From: Pseudoalteromonas sp. Z1A8
GTDB lineage: Bacteria > Pseudomonadota > Gammaproteobacteria > Enterobacterales > Alteromonadaceae
Assembly (NCBI RefSeq): GCF_011378855.1
Contig: NZ_WTLB01000007.1
Location: forward strand, 45,469-109,468
Reading direction: 5' to 3'
Length of the DNA stretch: 64,000 nt
In this document: one piece after another, positions 18,497 to 28,070 of the stretch
Position numbering within the stretch: position 1 is the first letter of the stretch
Layout of the letters: the number at the start of each line of letters is the position of its first letter
Notes under the pieces: model-generated
Told to the model about the DNA's origin: nothing
Database searches by the model: none
The model's input: the letters and a program-made list of their open reading frames with translations, nothing else
Translations under genes and position numbers: made by a program

Positions 18497-20269
18497 CTAG
18501 TAAACACGTGCTTTAGGTGGGAAAGCTTCACGCGTTTTAGGCGCATAGTTTACATCACGCTTGCTCATTTCATCCGTTAATGGATTGAATACTGAGTGAC
18601 ATAACCAGTTTTCGTCATCACGATCTGGGAAGTCAAAGCGAGAATGTGCACCACGGCTTTCTGTACGGAAGTTTGCAGCTACTGCAGTTGAGTAAGCTGT
18701 TTCCATTAAGTTATCTAGTTCAAGACATTCGATACGCTGCGTGTTGAAGTCTGATGATTTATCATCAAGACGAGCATGTTGCAGACGTTCACGAATTTCT
18801 TTAAGTTCTTGAAGACCTGAAGCCATTGAATCACCTTCACGGAATACCGAGAAGTTAAGCTGCATACATTGCTGTAGGTCTTTTTTGATTTGAACTGGAT
18901 CTTCACCTTGGCCAGCCGTTGAATTTTCCCAACGATTGTAACGTGCAAGAGACGCTTCTAAGTCTGATTCTGAAGCCGCTTTAGATATTTCAACGTCATT
19001 CAGGTACTTACCTAAGAAGTTACCCGCAGCACGACCAAACACAACTAAATCTAGTAATGAGTTACCACCTAAGCGGTTTGCACCGTGTACAGATACACAG
19101 GCAATCTCACCTACTGCAAATAAACCTTGAACTACTGTTTCGTTGCCTTGAGCATCAATTTGTAGCGCTTGTCCATTTACATTAGTAGGAACACCACCCA
19201 TCATATAATGACAAGTTGGAATTACTGGAATTGGCTCTTTAGCAGGGTCAACGTGAGCAAATGTTTTAGCAAGGTCACATACGCCAGGAAGACGTAAGTT
19301 AAGTGTTTCTTCACCTAAGTGGTCAAGTTTTAACTTAAGATGTGGACCCCAAGGACCATCACAACCACGGCCTTCACGGATTTCAGTCATCATTGAACGC
19401 GCAACAACGTCGCGAGACGCTAAGTCTTTTGCGTTTGGTGCGTAACGTTCCATGAAGCGCTCGCCATCTTTATTTAAAAGATAACCGCCTTCACCACGAC
19501 AACCTTCAGTTACTAGCGTACCAGCACCTGCAATACCCGTTGGGTGGAACTGCCACATTTCCATGTCTTGCATAGAAATACCAGCACGTGTTGCCATACC
19601 AACACCATCACCAGTGTTAATGTGAGCATTAGTTGTTGATGCAAATATACGACCTGCACCACCAGTAGCTAATACAACTGCTTTAGATTTGAAGAAAGTG
19701 ATTTCACCAGTTTCAATCTCAATTGCAGTACACCCTACTACATCACCATTATCGTTTTTAACTAAATCAAGCGCATACCATTCAGAGAATACATTTGTTT
19801 TGTTTTTAACGTTTTGTTGGTAAAGAAGGTGTAATAAAGCATGACCAGTACGGTCAGCAGCAGCTGCAGTACGTGCGGCTTGTTCACCACCAAAGTTTTT
19901 CGATTGACCACCGAAAGGACGTTGGTAAACACGGCCATTTTCAAAACGAGAAAATGGTAAACCCATGTTTTCTAATTCAGTAATAGCTTCTGGGCCAGTT
20001 TGACACATGTATTCGATAGCGTCTTGGTCACCGATAAAATCGGAACCTTTAACGGTATCGTACATATGCCATTCCCAGTTGTCTTCGTGTGAATTACCAA
20101 GCGCAACCGTAATACCGCCTTGAGCAGATACAGTGTGTGAACGCGTTGGAAATACTTTAGATATTAATGCACACGTTTTGCCAGATTCTGTAATTGCTAA
20201 AGCAGCGCGCATACCTGCACCACCTGCACCAATTACTACGGCATCAAATTCACGAACAGAATATTTCAC
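18497..20269 (-). CDS. sdhA: Succinate dehydrogenase flavoprotein subunit
   Basis: SdhA is the FAD-containing subunit that oxidises succinate to fumarate. The 590-residue protein has the N-terminal dinucleotide-binding GAGGAGM at 14-20 and the covalent FAD-histidine H45 in [10 protein letters not shown]. Active-site residues follow in HPTG and in the GCRGEGG/ER region, and there is a C-terminal helical domain. It starts directly after sdhD, with no gap between the sdhD stop and the sdhA ATG. Confidence 0.98.
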   Translation of the reverse strand: MKYSVREFDAVVIGAGGAGMRAALAITESGKTCALISKVFPTRSHTVSAQGGITVALGNSHEDNWEWHMYDTVKGSDFIGDQDAIEYMCQTGPEAITELENMGLPFSRFENGRVYQRPFGGQSKNFGGEQAARTAAAADRTGHALLHLLYQQNVKNKTNVFSEWYALDLVKNDNGDVVGCTAIEIETGEITFFKSKAVVLATGGAGRIFASTTNAHINTGDGVGMATRAGISMQDMEMWQFHPTGIAGAGTLVTEGCRGEGGYLLNKDGERFMERYAPNAKDLASRDVVARSMMTEIREGRGCDGPWGPHLKLKLDHLGEETLNLRLPGVCDLAKTFAHVDPAKEPIPVIPTCHYMMGGVPTNVNGQALQIDAQGNETVVQGLFAVGEIACVSVHGANRLGGNSLLDLVVFGRAAGNFLGKYLNDVEISKAASESDLEASLARYNRWENSTAGQGEDPVQIKKDLQQCMQLNFSVFREGDSMASGLQELKEIRERLQHARLDDKSSDFNTQRIECLELDNLMETAYSTAVAANFRTESRGAHSRFDFPDRDDENWLCHSVFNPLTDEMSKRDVNYAPKTREAFPPKARVY

Positions 20270-20623
20270 TTAAACACCCCATAATACGATTAGACCAATA
20301 GCTACGTAAGCAAGTGACATTAGGCTCAATACAAAACCTAAAGCTGCACGAAGCTTAGCGCACTTAACATAGTCTGTAAGAACTTGCCAAAGGCCAATGT
20401 GGGTATGAACCATAATGCAAACAAGGGTAATTAAAGTAAACCCTTTCATTGCTAGGTTAGAGAAGAGGCCTGTCCAGGCTTCGAATGTGACTTCTGGCGT
20501 CGCTAGAAAATAGCCGATAATAAAAATCGCGTACGCGCTGATTATTAATGCCGTGGTACGTAAAGATACGAAATCTTGTACACCATCACGTTTTAGAGTT
20601 GCTTGATTTAAAACCATATCCAC
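20270..20623 (-). CDS. sdhD: Succinate dehydrogenase membrane anchor subunit
   Basis: The 117-residue protein has three predicted membrane helices and carries the quinone-site tyrosine Y85 in LTDYVK. HTHIGLWQ at 73-80 corresponds to the haem-proximal region of E. coli SdhD. Its start overlaps the end of sdhC by 16 bp, indicating coupled translation. Confidence 0.95.
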   Translation of the reverse strand: MDMVLNQATLKRDGVQDFVSLRTTALIISAYAIFIIGYFLATPEVTFEAWTGLFSNLAMKGFTLITLVCIMVHTHIGLWQVLTDYVKCAKLRAALGFVLSLMSLAYVAIGLIVLWGV

Positions 20624-21021
20624 ACCCCTGCCAATACGGCAAACACAACACCAAGAGCCATTGAAACTTTAGCGCTGAGGTTACCTGATTCGAGTTCTTC
20701 CCAATGTCCCATATCCATAATCATATGACGAATACCACCGATAAGGTGATAAACTAATACAGAAACAGTGCCCCAAGCTATAAATTTGGCAATGAATCCG
20801 TTAAACAGACCCTTGACGAATTCAAAACTTTCAGCTGAAGAGAGGGACTCAGACCAAGCCCAAATGACAAACGTTAAAGCAAAAAACAATGCAACACCGG
20901 TGACGCGGTGAAAAATTGAAGCTTTAGCCGTTGCCGGCATAGATATAGTTGTTAGATCTAGATTTACAGGTCTTTGCTTTTTCACAGTTACTTGCCCATC
21001 TTTGCTCACAGTGGAGCTCAT
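20608..21021 (-). CDS. sdhC: Succinate dehydrogenase cytochrome b556 subunit
   Basis: The 137-residue protein has three membrane helices. SIFHRVTG at 35-42 contains the quinone-pocket His and Arg, and H92 in YHLIGGIRHM aligns with the haem ligand H84 of E. coli SdhC. The N-terminus has about 8 more residues than E. coli before VKKQRPVNLDL. It is the first gene of the sdhCDAB-sucABCD block, divergent from gltA. Confidence 0.95.
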   Translation of the reverse strand: MSSTVSKDGQVTVKKQRPVNLDLTTISMPATAKASIFHRVTGVALFFALTFVIWAWSESLSSAESFEFVKGLFNGFIAKFIAWGTVSVLVYHLIGGIRHMIMDMGHWEELESGNLSAKVSMALGVVFAVLAGVWIWF

Positions 21022-21405
21022 CTACTTGTTTTTCTAAAAACCCACCAAATATTACTGATGGAACTATCAAAATAAACGTATCAAAACAATTAAAGTTCAC
21101 AATCATGTAAATTTTAAGATGTTAAGAAAGTGTTTACCCAAATACAATACGGTTTAAAACCACCGTTAGTATATATACCCACAGGGCTTTTTACAATTCT
21201 TGTTTATTTAGAGATGTTTGCGAATTAGCCAATAGTATTATATTTAATTAATACCGAATATTTATTATACATATATGCATAATGTTTATAAAAATTGACT
21301 TTAACCCCCTCTTTCACGTTAAAATGCGAAGATGTGCTTAAAACAGATTTTAGAACTTTAAAATCTAAAAATCAGAATAGATATCTTAATAGGAGATACA
21401 TAACG
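21022..21405. promoter_or_regulatory. 384-bp divergent control region between sdhC and gltA
   Basis: This AT-rich region holds no convincing gene. It must contain the promoters for sdhCDAB (minus) and gltA (plus). A candidate gltA -35 is TTGACT at 21295-21300, with TAAAAT at 21320-21325 as a -10 (19-bp spacing, so not ideal). Runs such as ATATATGCATAATG suggest easily melted DNA. By analogy with E. coli, ArcA, CRP or Fnr control would be expected, but no unambiguous site was recognised. Confidence 0.6.
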
Positions 21406-22692
21406 ATGGCAGATAAGAAAGCCACAGTCCATATTGATGGGCTAGATCCAATCGAACTTCCAATTTATCAAGGCACTGCTGGCCAAGATGTAATCGACGT
21501 ACGTACGTTAGGTTCATACGGTCACTTTACTTATGACCCAGGTTTCATGTCGACTGGTTCTTGTGAATCTGCAATCACCTACATTGATGGTGGTAAAGGT
21601 GTTCTACTTCACCGAGGTTATCCAATTGAGCAATTAGCTGAGGATTCAAACTACATTGAACTTTGCTATTTATTGCTTAACGGTGAATTACCAACAAAAG
21701 AGCAATACGAAGAGTTTGCTAAGCAAATAACTCGCAGCACTATGCTGGATGAGAAAATTGCTAACTTTTTCCAAGGTTTCCGTTTTGATGCTCACCCAAT
21801 GGCTATGCTGTGTGGTGTAGTGGGCGCTTTATCATCTTTCTATCATGAAGACCTTGATATTACTGATGCTAGCCAACGTAAAACAAGCGCTGTTAAATTA
21901 GTTGCTAAATTGCCAACTATTGCTGCAATGGCTTATAAAACAAATATCGGCCAACCGTTCGTTTATCCACGTAATGATTTAAGCTATGCAGAAAACTTCT
22001 TACACATGATGTTCTCTGTACCTGCTGAAGAATACAAAGTTAACCCTATAACAGCTAAAGCAATGGATAAAATATTCATGCTTCATGCTGATCATGAACA
22101 AAATGCATCAACGTCTACAGTACGTCTTGCAGGTTCATCGGGTGCTAACCCGTATGCATGTATTGCTGCTGGTATTGCATCTTTATGGGGACCTGCTCAC
22201 GGCGGCGCAAACGAAGCATGTTTAAACATGTTAGAAGAGATTGGTTCAGTTGATCGTATCGATGAATATGTAGCAAAAGCGAAAGATAAAGCAGACCCGT
22301 TCCGCCTTATGGGCTTTGGACACCGTGTTTACAAAAACTTTGACCCACGCGCTACAGTAATGCGTCAAACGTGTCATGAAGTTTTAGCTGAGCTTAATAT
22401 CCAAGATCCATTGCTTGATATTGCAATGAAACTTGAGAAAATCGCGCTAGAAGACCCGTACTTTGTAGAGAAGAAACTATACCCTAATGTAGATTTCTAC
22501 TCTGGTATTATCTTAAAAGCGATTGGTATTCCAACAAGCATGTTCACTGTAATCTTTGCAATGGCACGTACTGTTGGTTGGATCACTCACTGGGATGAGA
22601 TGCTATCTCAACCTGGTCATAAGATCAGCCGTCCTCGCCAAATGTATACTGGTTACACTCAACGTGACTACGTATCAACTGACAAGCGTTAA
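21406..22692 (+). CDS. gltA: Citrate synthase
   Basis: GltA condenses acetyl-CoA and oxaloacetate as the entry step of the TCA cycle. It is the hexameric type II enzyme with 428 residues. The catalytic histidines are H265 (PAHGGAN) and H306 (GFGHRVYKN), and the expected catalytic Asp lies about 57 residues further on. The start is set at the ATG at 21406 with AGGAGA upstream and the family N-terminus MADKKATV. The longer in-frame extension begins at a TTG that overlaps the proposed promoter. It is divergent from sdhC and followed by a strong terminator. Confidence 0.97.
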   Translation: MADKKATVHIDGLDPIELPIYQGTAGQDVIDVRTLGSYGHFTYDPGFMSTGSCESAITYIDGGKGVLLHRGYPIEQLAEDSNYIELCYLLLNGELPTKEQYEEFAKQITRSTMLDEKIANFFQGFRFDAHPMAMLCGVVGALSSFYHEDLDITDASQRKTSAVKLVAKLPTIAAMAYKTNIGQPFVYPRNDLSYAENFLHMMFSVPAEEYKVNPITAKAMDKIFMLHADHEQNASTSTVRLAGSSGANPYACIAAGIASLWGPAHGGANEACLNMLEEIGSVDRIDEYVAKAKDKADPFRLMGFGHRVYKNFDPRATVMRQTCHEVLAELNIQDPLLDIAMKLEKIALEDPYFVEKKLYPNVDFYSGIILKAIGIPTSMFTVIFAMARTVGWITHWDEMLSQPGHKISRPRQMYTGYTQRDYVSTDKR

Positions 22693-22709
22693 TTAACGCT
22701 GTTAGTTTG

Positions 22710-22736
22710 AAAAAGGCCGCTTTTGCGGCCTTTTTT
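22710..22736 (+). terminator. Intrinsic terminator after gltA
   Basis: AAAAAGGCCGC (22710-22720) pairs with GCGGCCTTTTTT, with a TTTT loop, followed by a T-run. Confidence 0.92.
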
Positions 22737-22807
22737 ATTAACCTGTACTTGAGAAATATCATAAACAGATTACAATTCCTGCCTTTAAATGAAGATGTAG
22801 ATGAGCC

Positions 22808-24034
22808 ATGCCTGCTTTAAAGTTTGATATAAATAAAATTAGAAACGATTTCCCAACATTAAATCAAACAATAAACGGCTGCCCGCTGGTTTATTTGGAC
22901 TCTGCAGCAACCTCACAAAAGCCTCAATCAGTTATAGATACAATGACTGAATTCTATACGTTTCAAAACGCTAATGTACACCGTGGCCGCCATACACTTA
23001 GCGATCAAGCCACTCATTTATATGAACAAGTACGAGATAAAATAGCGCAGTATTTTAATGTGTTTAGTAAAGAAATTGTATGGACTAAAGGTGCTACAGA
23101 AGCCATTAACTTGGTCACCAATGGTTTAAGAAATCGATTAGACGAAAATGATACCATCGTCATATCTGTTCTCGAGCATCACGCCAATATTGTTCCTTGG
23201 CAGATACTTAGCCAACAAACAGGTGCTAAGTTGGTTACGCTTCCACTCAATCAAGATGGTACGCTTGAAACAGAACAATGCTGTGAATTTATAAAGCAAA
23301 CAAAGCCTTCCCTATTAGCTATTACACAAGCGTCTAATACGCTTGGTAATATCACCAATTTAAAGCCATTGATAAAAGCTGCTAAAGATGAAGGTTCACT
23401 TGTTTTAGTTGATGGTGCACAAGGTGCCATGCATTTAAAACCCGATTTACGTGAATTAAACTGTGATTTTTATGTGTGTTCAAGCCACAAAATGCTCGGT
23501 CCAACAGGCTTAGGTGTGCTTTATGGTCGATATGAAGAACTAAACGCTTTAGATATATACCAATCAGGTGGAGAAATGATCGATAAAGTTTACTTAACTC
23601 ACAGTACTTATCGTCCTGCGCCCGCAAAATTTGAAACTGGAACACCAAATATTTCGGGGGTTTTAGGCTTTGGTGCTGCATTAGATTATTTAAATAAATT
23701 AGATCACGCACAAATGCGACAATATGAACAAAAATTATTTAGCTACGCTGCCCAAGAGCTAGTTAAGGTCGAGGGTATTACGATATACAGCAACCTATCT
23801 GACAATATTGGTACTCTCTGCTTTAACTTAAATGATGAACATCCTTATGATTTGGCAACTTTACTTGACGGATATGGGGTAGCAGTTAGAAGTGGACACC
23901 ATTGCACGCAACCCCTAATGACACATTTAGGGGTTAATGGAACACTAAGAGCGAGCTTTTCTTTCTATAACACTTACGACGATGTAGATATATTTATTAA
24001 TTCACTTAAAAAATGCATCGCTTTATTAGACTAA
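22808..24034 (+). CDS. csdA: Cysteine desulfurase CsdA (SufS/CsdA class)
   Basis: This PLP enzyme removes sulfur from cysteine and passes it as persulfide to a SufE-like acceptor. The 408-residue protein has the PLP lysine K228 in SSHKMLGPTG and the persulfide-forming C366 in RSGHHCTQP, the short-loop class II arrangement. It is followed 33 bp later by a SufE-family gene and then by convergent tcdA. This reproduces the E. coli csdA-csdE-tcdA neighbourhood and argues for CsdA rather than SufS. No sufBCD genes are nearby. Confidence 0.88.
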   Translation: MPALKFDINKIRNDFPTLNQTINGCPLVYLDSAATSQKPQSVIDTMTEFYTFQNANVHRGRHTLSDQATHLYEQVRDKIAQYFNVFSKEIVWTKGATEAINLVTNGLRNRLDENDTIVISVLEHHANIVPWQILSQQTGAKLVTLPLNQDGTLETEQCCEFIKQTKPSLLAITQASNTLGNITNLKPLIKAAKDEGSLVLVDGAQGAMHLKPDLRELNCDFYVCSSHKMLGPTGLGVLYGRYEELNALDIYQSGGEMIDKVYLTHSTYRPAPAKFETGTPNISGVLGFGAALDYLNKLDHAQMRQYEQKLFSYAAQELVKVEGITIYSNLSDNIGTLCFNLNDEHPYDLATLLDGYGVAVRSGHHCTQPLMTHLGVNGTLRASFSFYNTYDDVDIFINSLKKCIALLD

Positions 24035-24067
24035 ACGTCACTTTAATAGAATTAATTAGGATAACTC

Positions 24068-24484
24068 ATGACAAATACGTTTAACAAAGTTACAGAATCT
24101 ATAAAAAATGCCTCCGCTTGGCAGCAAAAATATCGTGAAATAATGCTTTTGGGCAAAACTTTACCTGTGTTACCCGATGTTTTGAAAACTGATGATGCAC
24201 TTGTACCTGGCTGTGAAAGCAAAGTATGGATGTTTGTTGAATTTGATTTAACAGAAAATACACTTGTTGTAATTGGTGACTCAGATACACGTATAGTAAA
24301 AGGATTATTAGCCGTTATTTTAGCGCTTTACAATGGGCTCACACCAGAGCAAGTGGTGAATAAAAATGCGTATGAAGAATTTGAAAAGCTCGGCCTTATA
24401 AGCCACTTAAGCGCATCACGTGGTAATGGTATTAAAGCCATGGTTGATAAAATACAAACCATGGCACAACACAAGCTTAGTTAG
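24068..24484 (+). CDS. csdE: SufE-family sulfur acceptor CsdE
   Basis: The 138-residue protein accepts persulfide sulfur from the cysteine desulfurase. The acceptor cysteine is C49 in VPGCESKVW, and the segment DSDTRIVKGL near 76-85 is typical of the family. With csdA upstream and tcdA facing it, it most likely delivers sulfur in the CsdA-CsdE-TcdA relay. A role in Fe-S cluster assembly cannot be excluded from sequence alone. Confidence 0.88.
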   Translation: MTNTFNKVTESIKNASAWQQKYREIMLLGKTLPVLPDVLKTDDALVPGCESKVWMFVEFDLTENTLVVIGDSDTRIVKGLLAVILALYNGLTPEQVVNKNAYEEFEKLGLISHLSASRGNGIKAMVDKIQTMAQHKLS

Positions 24485-24539
24485 TCTGAAGTCTGGATAA
24501 TAATATATCTCTAGCTGCATTTTTAACGCTAACTGCTTT

Positions 24540-24578
24540 GAATTTACTTGCGATAGGCTAGCCTCGACGCGTAAATTC
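24540..24578. repeat. Inverted-repeat structure between convergent csdE and tcdA
   Basis: GAATTTAC (24540-24547) and GTAAATTC (24571-24578) enclose a region with the palindrome AGGCTAGCCT. A further short repeat TTTTCA-C-TGAAAA follows. The 194-bp gap has no gene, and these structures may serve termination, although no T-rich tail is clear. Confidence 0.4.
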
Positions 24579-24678
24579 GCTTTATTTTCACTGAAAATCA
24601 CTGGCTAGAGAGGAGTATTCTTAAATACCTTTATTATTTAATAATGTTATTAAACCTCTTAACCAGAGTTCAGATTAA

Positions 24679-25476
24679 CTAAGCTTGTGATCGTTGTTTT
24701 TTATCTAAGTATTTACGCACGGCTTTTGCCGCAACAAAAAAGCCGAAGCTTCCTGTGATCATAGTCACAGAGCCAAAGCCATTATTACAGTCCATATTCA
24801 TCGTGCCATCAGCACTTTGCTTTGCATGACATACACTGCCATCGCTTCCTGGGTAAACCAATTGCTCTGTAGAGTAAACACAGTCAATATTAAACTTACG
24901 CTTAGGGTTATTACTAAAATTATACTGCTTGCGTAAAATATAACGTACTTTTGCAAGTAATGGATCTTGCGTAGTTTTTGCTACATCACCAAAGGTTATT
25001 TGGCTAGGGTCAGTTTGCCCACCAGCACCACCGGTTGTAATTATAGGTAGCTTATTGCGTTTGCAATGCGCTATTAATGCCGCTTTTTCTTTAACTGCAT
25101 CAATACAATCAATCACATAATCAAAATCTTGAATATGCTCTTGAATATTATCAAGGGTAATAAAGTCATCTATTACATTAACTTGGCACTGTGGGTTAAT
25201 GAGCTCGCAGCGCACTTTCATTGCATCTACTTTAGCTTGGCCAATAGTGCCAGTTAACGCGTGAATCTGCCTATTTACATTAGTGGCACAAATATCATCC
25301 AAATCAATCAATGTTATTTTACCAACACCTGTCCGTGCAAGTGCTTCAGCAGTCCAGCTCCCTACACCACCAATGCCTACTACACAAAAGTGTGCATCTT
25401 GAAGCCAATCAAATTGTTGATGACCATATAAACGTTTAATTCCGCCAAAACGTATATCTGTAACTTTTTCGCTCAT
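24679..25476 (-). CDS. tcdA: tRNA threonylcarbamoyladenosine dehydratase TcdA (CsdL)
   Basis: TcdA is an E1-like ATP-dependent enzyme that cyclises t6A37 of tRNA to ct6A, in concert with CsdA and CsdE. The 265-residue protein has an N-terminal nucleotide-binding GIGGVGSWTAEALARTG at 34-50 and the downstream DLDDICATNVNRQ motif of the ThiF/MoeB/HesA superfamily. The ATG directly follows the stop of the rlu gene (TAAATG), so it is transcribed with the kdsB-rlu block. It faces csdA-csdE instead of being co-directional. Confidence 0.93.
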   Translation of the reverse strand: MSEKVTDIRFGGIKRLYGHQQFDWLQDAHFCVVGIGGVGSWTAEALARTGVGKITLIDLDDICATNVNRQIHALTGTIGQAKVDAMKVRCELINPQCQVNVIDDFITLDNIQEHIQDFDYVIDCIDAVKEKAALIAHCKRNKLPIITTGGAGGQTDPSQITFGDVAKTTQDPLLAKVRYILRKQYNFSNNPKRKFNIDCVYSTEQLVYPGSDGSVCHAKQSADGTMNMDCNNGFGSVTMITGSFGFFVAAKAVRKYLDKKQRSQA

Positions 25477-26157
25477 TTACCAATCCAGTTGCCATGGCGT
25501 TTGCCATGCTTGAAAATCTTGATGTTTAATTAACGCTAAATACTCATCACCACTATCAGGTAATAAACTAAGCTGTATTTGCTCACCTTGCCATAAGAAG
25601 CTCAAGGCATATGCATGTAAATAGGTACGATTTGAGGGCGTACCCGAGTACATTGCATCGCCTAAAATAGCAGAGCCAATACTTTTTAATGCCACTCTTA
25701 ATTGATGCGTCTTTCCAGAGTAAGGTTTTAAAATATATCCTCTAAACCCAGGCTTGTAGCTTAAAGAATAGAACCGAGTAATTGCAGGATTAAGCTTGCT
25801 CGTTAGTAACTTAAATGAACCTCGGCGAGATTTAGCCATATCGCCTTTTATCCAACCTTGCTTTTTTTTAGGTTTAGCATCACTAATCGCTAAATAAAAT
25901 TTATCAATTGCATGCTCTGTAAACATCGCAGTAAAAGCAGCCGCAGCGGCTTTATTTCTGGCTAAAATAATAAGCCCTGATGTCACTTTATCTAATCGAT
26001 GAACAGCATAAAGCTTTTGCGATAATTGTTTTTCGGCTAACACAACAAAGCCGGGTCCCTCTTCTGAATGAAAATTAAGACCCGCAGGTTTTTCTAAAAT
26101 ATAAAAATCGCTATGAGTGAATACGATTTTTAATATTTTATTTACTTGTTCACTCAC
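25477..26157 (-). CDS. RluA-family pseudouridine synthase (TIGR01621-like)
   Basis: The 226-residue protein is a compact RluA-class pseudouridine synthase with catalytic D56 in HRLDKVTSG and the later GKTHQLR motif near 154-160. It lacks an S4 domain. Its length and style match the TIGR01621 group, whose RNA target is not established. The start is GTG in a GTGA overlap with the kdsB stop, and tcdA follows without a gap, so it lies in the middle of a coupled series. Confidence 0.85.
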   Translation of the reverse strand: MSEQVNKILKIVFTHSDFYILEKPAGLNFHSEEGPGFVVLAEKQLSQKLYAVHRLDKVTSGLIILARNKAAAAAFTAMFTEHAIDKFYLAISDAKPKKKQGWIKGDMAKSRRGSFKLLTSKLNPAITRFYSLSYKPGFRGYILKPYSGKTHQLRVALKSIGSAILGDAMYSGTPSNRTYLHAYALSFLWQGEQIQLSLLPDSGDEYLALIKHQDFQAWQTPWQLDW

Positions 26158-26915
26158 GCGTTGGTACTTTTAATATGCGCTATCACTTTTGCTAAGTCAT
26201 CGGCCGTATCAACTCCTGCATGAGGTGCTATTTGAGCTTGTTCTATTTTAATTTTATAACCATGATACAACACACGTAATTGCTCAAGCGATTCAAGTAA
26301 CTCAAGTGGCGATACGCTCAATTCTATATATTGTTTAATAAAACCCGCTCTGTATGCATAAATACCTACATGACGCTGGAACGGTGCTAAATTAAGAGCA
26401 CTGCTGTCATTCATCATCGTGCTTCTATCAAACGGAATACTTGCACGAGAAAAATACAGCGCATTTTTATTGATATCGCTAACCACTTTAACGGCATTAG
26501 GATTAAATACTTCATCACGCTCTTCAATAGCAACACTTAACGTTGCCATTGGTGCTGTCGAATCACTTAATAATGCAGCAACTTGAGATACATTTTCTGG
26601 CGCAAGTAATGGCTCATCGCCTTGTACGTTAACCACAATTGTATTGCTATCGAGATTAAGTAAATCAACCACTTCAGCTAAACGCTCAGTACCCGATTGG
26701 TGATCTTCACGGGTCATTACTACATCACTAGTAAATAAACTCACTGCATCGAATACTTTTTGATGATCGGTTGCTATAACCACTTTACTAGCCCCAGATA
26801 AACATGCTTTTTCGTAAACATGTTGAACCATTGGCTTACCGCAAATATCAGCAAGCGGCTTACCCGGTAGTCGAGTTGATGCAAAACGCGCAGGAATTAC
26901 AACTACGAATTCCAC
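26154..26915 (-). CDS. kdsB: 3-deoxy-manno-octulosonate cytidylyltransferase
   Basis: KdsB activates Kdo as CMP-Kdo for lipopolysaccharide core assembly. The 253-residue protein begins with the nucleotide-binding [14 protein letters not shown] near 8-21. VQGDEPL near 99 and the FSRA segment are also characteristic. The start is GTG, preceded by GAGG inside the end of ycaR (13-bp overlap). The order lpxK-ycaR-kdsB matches E. coli. Confidence 0.96.
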   Translation of the reverse strand: MEFVVVIPARFASTRLPGKPLADICGKPMVQHVYEKACLSGASKVVIATDHQKVFDAVSLFTSDVVMTREDHQSGTERLAEVVDLLNLDSNTIVVNVQGDEPLLAPENVSQVAALLSDSTAPMATLSVAIEERDEVFNPNAVKVVSDINKNALYFSRASIPFDRSTMMNDSSALNLAPFQRHVGIYAYRAGFIKQYIELSVSPLELLESLEQLRVLYHGYKIKIEQAQIAPHAGVDTADDLAKVIAHIKSTNA

Positions 26916-27100
26916 TTTTCAACCTCTTCTAAAGATAACTCTCGTGCTTCGTTTTCAAGGAGTACAGGAATATCATCTTGAACGGGATAAGCTAGTTTAG
27001 CAGCAGTGCTAATTAATTCGTTGTTTTCTCTATCAAAGCGTAATTTACCCTTACAAACTGGGCAGGCAATTATCTCGAGTAATTTTGAATCAAAGGCCAT
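26903..27100 (-). CDS. ycaR: Trm112/YcaR-family small protein
   Basis: The 65-residue protein begins with a zinc-finger-like segment, C13-P-V-C16, and ends in [17 protein letters not shown], typical of the YcaR/Trm112 family. Only one CxxC pair is present, so metal binding is uncertain. Its role in bacteria is unclear. It overlaps lpxK upstream by 11 bp and kdsB downstream by 13 bp, as expected for the LPS gene string. Confidence 0.9.
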   Translation of the reverse strand: MAFDSKLLEIIACPVCKGKLRFDRENNELISTAAKLAYPVQDDIPVLLENEARELSLEEVEKWNS

Positions 27101-28070
27101 TGAGTATTCCTTTTTCTTTTAATATTGAATTTAATGTGTTTATTACGTTATCGGAAGGCTCTGCATCTACAGGTAAATAATACCAATTAGGTTTTGCAAA
27201 GGAACTACATTTAACGGCATCTTTTTCGGTCATTATAATGCAGTCATCACCAAACTGGGTAAAATCATCTGCGGTGTAAGCATAATGATCTCTAAAATGA
27301 TGAGTCGATAGTAACGTAATGCCTTGTGCTTCTAATGAGTTTTCAAACCGTTTAGGGTTACCAATCGCACTTATTGCATGTGCATGGCTCACTGTAGGAA
27401 TTACATCATCACTTGAATTAACTAAGCGAAGGTTACTTGTTAGTAGCGTGTAGCTATTATTTGCCTCACCACCATTTTCAATTACTATATCAACGCTTTG
27501 TAAGCGTTTAGTGGTTTCGCGAAGTGGGCCTGCAGGCATAACAAAGCCATTACCAAAACGGCGTTCGCTATCAACAATACAACACTCAATGCTACGAGGC
27601 ATTTTATAATGCTGCATCCCATCATCAGAAATAATGACATCTAATGTATAGTTATTCTCTAATAAATCGATATTGTGTTGTCTATTAGGGCCAACCGCGA
27701 TTGGACATTTTAAACGATGGTATAAAAGCACAGGCTCATCTCCAGCCTGTTGGGCGTCAACAACTGAAGTGACTAACAATGGGTAATTATCTGATTGCCC
27801 ACCATAACCTCGACTAATAATACCCACTGATAAGCCTTGCTCTGTCAAATATTCATAAAGCCACAAAACAAAAGGTGTTTTACCATTTCCGCCTACACTT
27901 ATGTTACCAACCACAATAACAGGCGTTTTACACTCAAATGATTTAAGAATTTTAGTGCGGTACAAAAATTTACGAAATGACGATACAACCCAAAACAAAG
28001 CACTTAATGGTAATAACAATAAAGTAATTAGACCAAATGGTTTATACCAACTTTGTTCTATTTTGCTCAC
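27090..28070 (-). CDS. lpxK: Tetraacyldisaccharide 4'-kinase
   Basis: LpxK phosphorylates the lipid A precursor at the 4' position on the inner-membrane cytoplasmic face. The 326-residue protein has an N-terminal membrane-associated helix (about 10-30) and a Walker A motif [12 protein letters not shown] at 55-66. D/H-rich catalytic segments follow, including SDDGMQHY near 147. The start is GTG in a GTGA overlap with the msbA stop, so translation is coupled to msbA, which exports the product lipid A. Confidence 0.95.
   Translation of the reverse strand: MSKIEQSWYKPFGLITLLLLPLSALFWVVSSFRKFLYRTKILKSFECKTPVIVVGNISVGGNGKTPFVLWLYEYLTEQGLSVGIISRGYGGQSDNYPLLVTSVVDAQQAGDEPVLLYHRLKCPIAVGPNRQHNIDLLENNYTLDVIISDDGMQHYKMPRSIECCIVDSERRFGNGFVMPAGPLRETTKRLQSVDIVIENGGEANNSYTLLTSNLRLVNSSDDVIPTVSHAHAISAIGNPKRFENSLEAQGITLLSTHHFRDHYAYTADDFTQFGDDCIIMTEKDAVKCSSFAKPNWYYLPVDAEPSDNVINTLNSILKEKGILNGL

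Noticed and set aside
20808..20818. CAGACCCT inside sdhC resembling the end of the MITE-like element.
   Set aside because: Only eight bases match and they are conserved coding sequence, so it is not a second copy.
22808..24484. Naming the desulfurase pair sufS-sufE.
   Set aside because: There is no sufBCD, and tcdA is adjacent as in the E. coli csd locus. CsdA-CsdE is the better reading, although residues alone cannot separate them.
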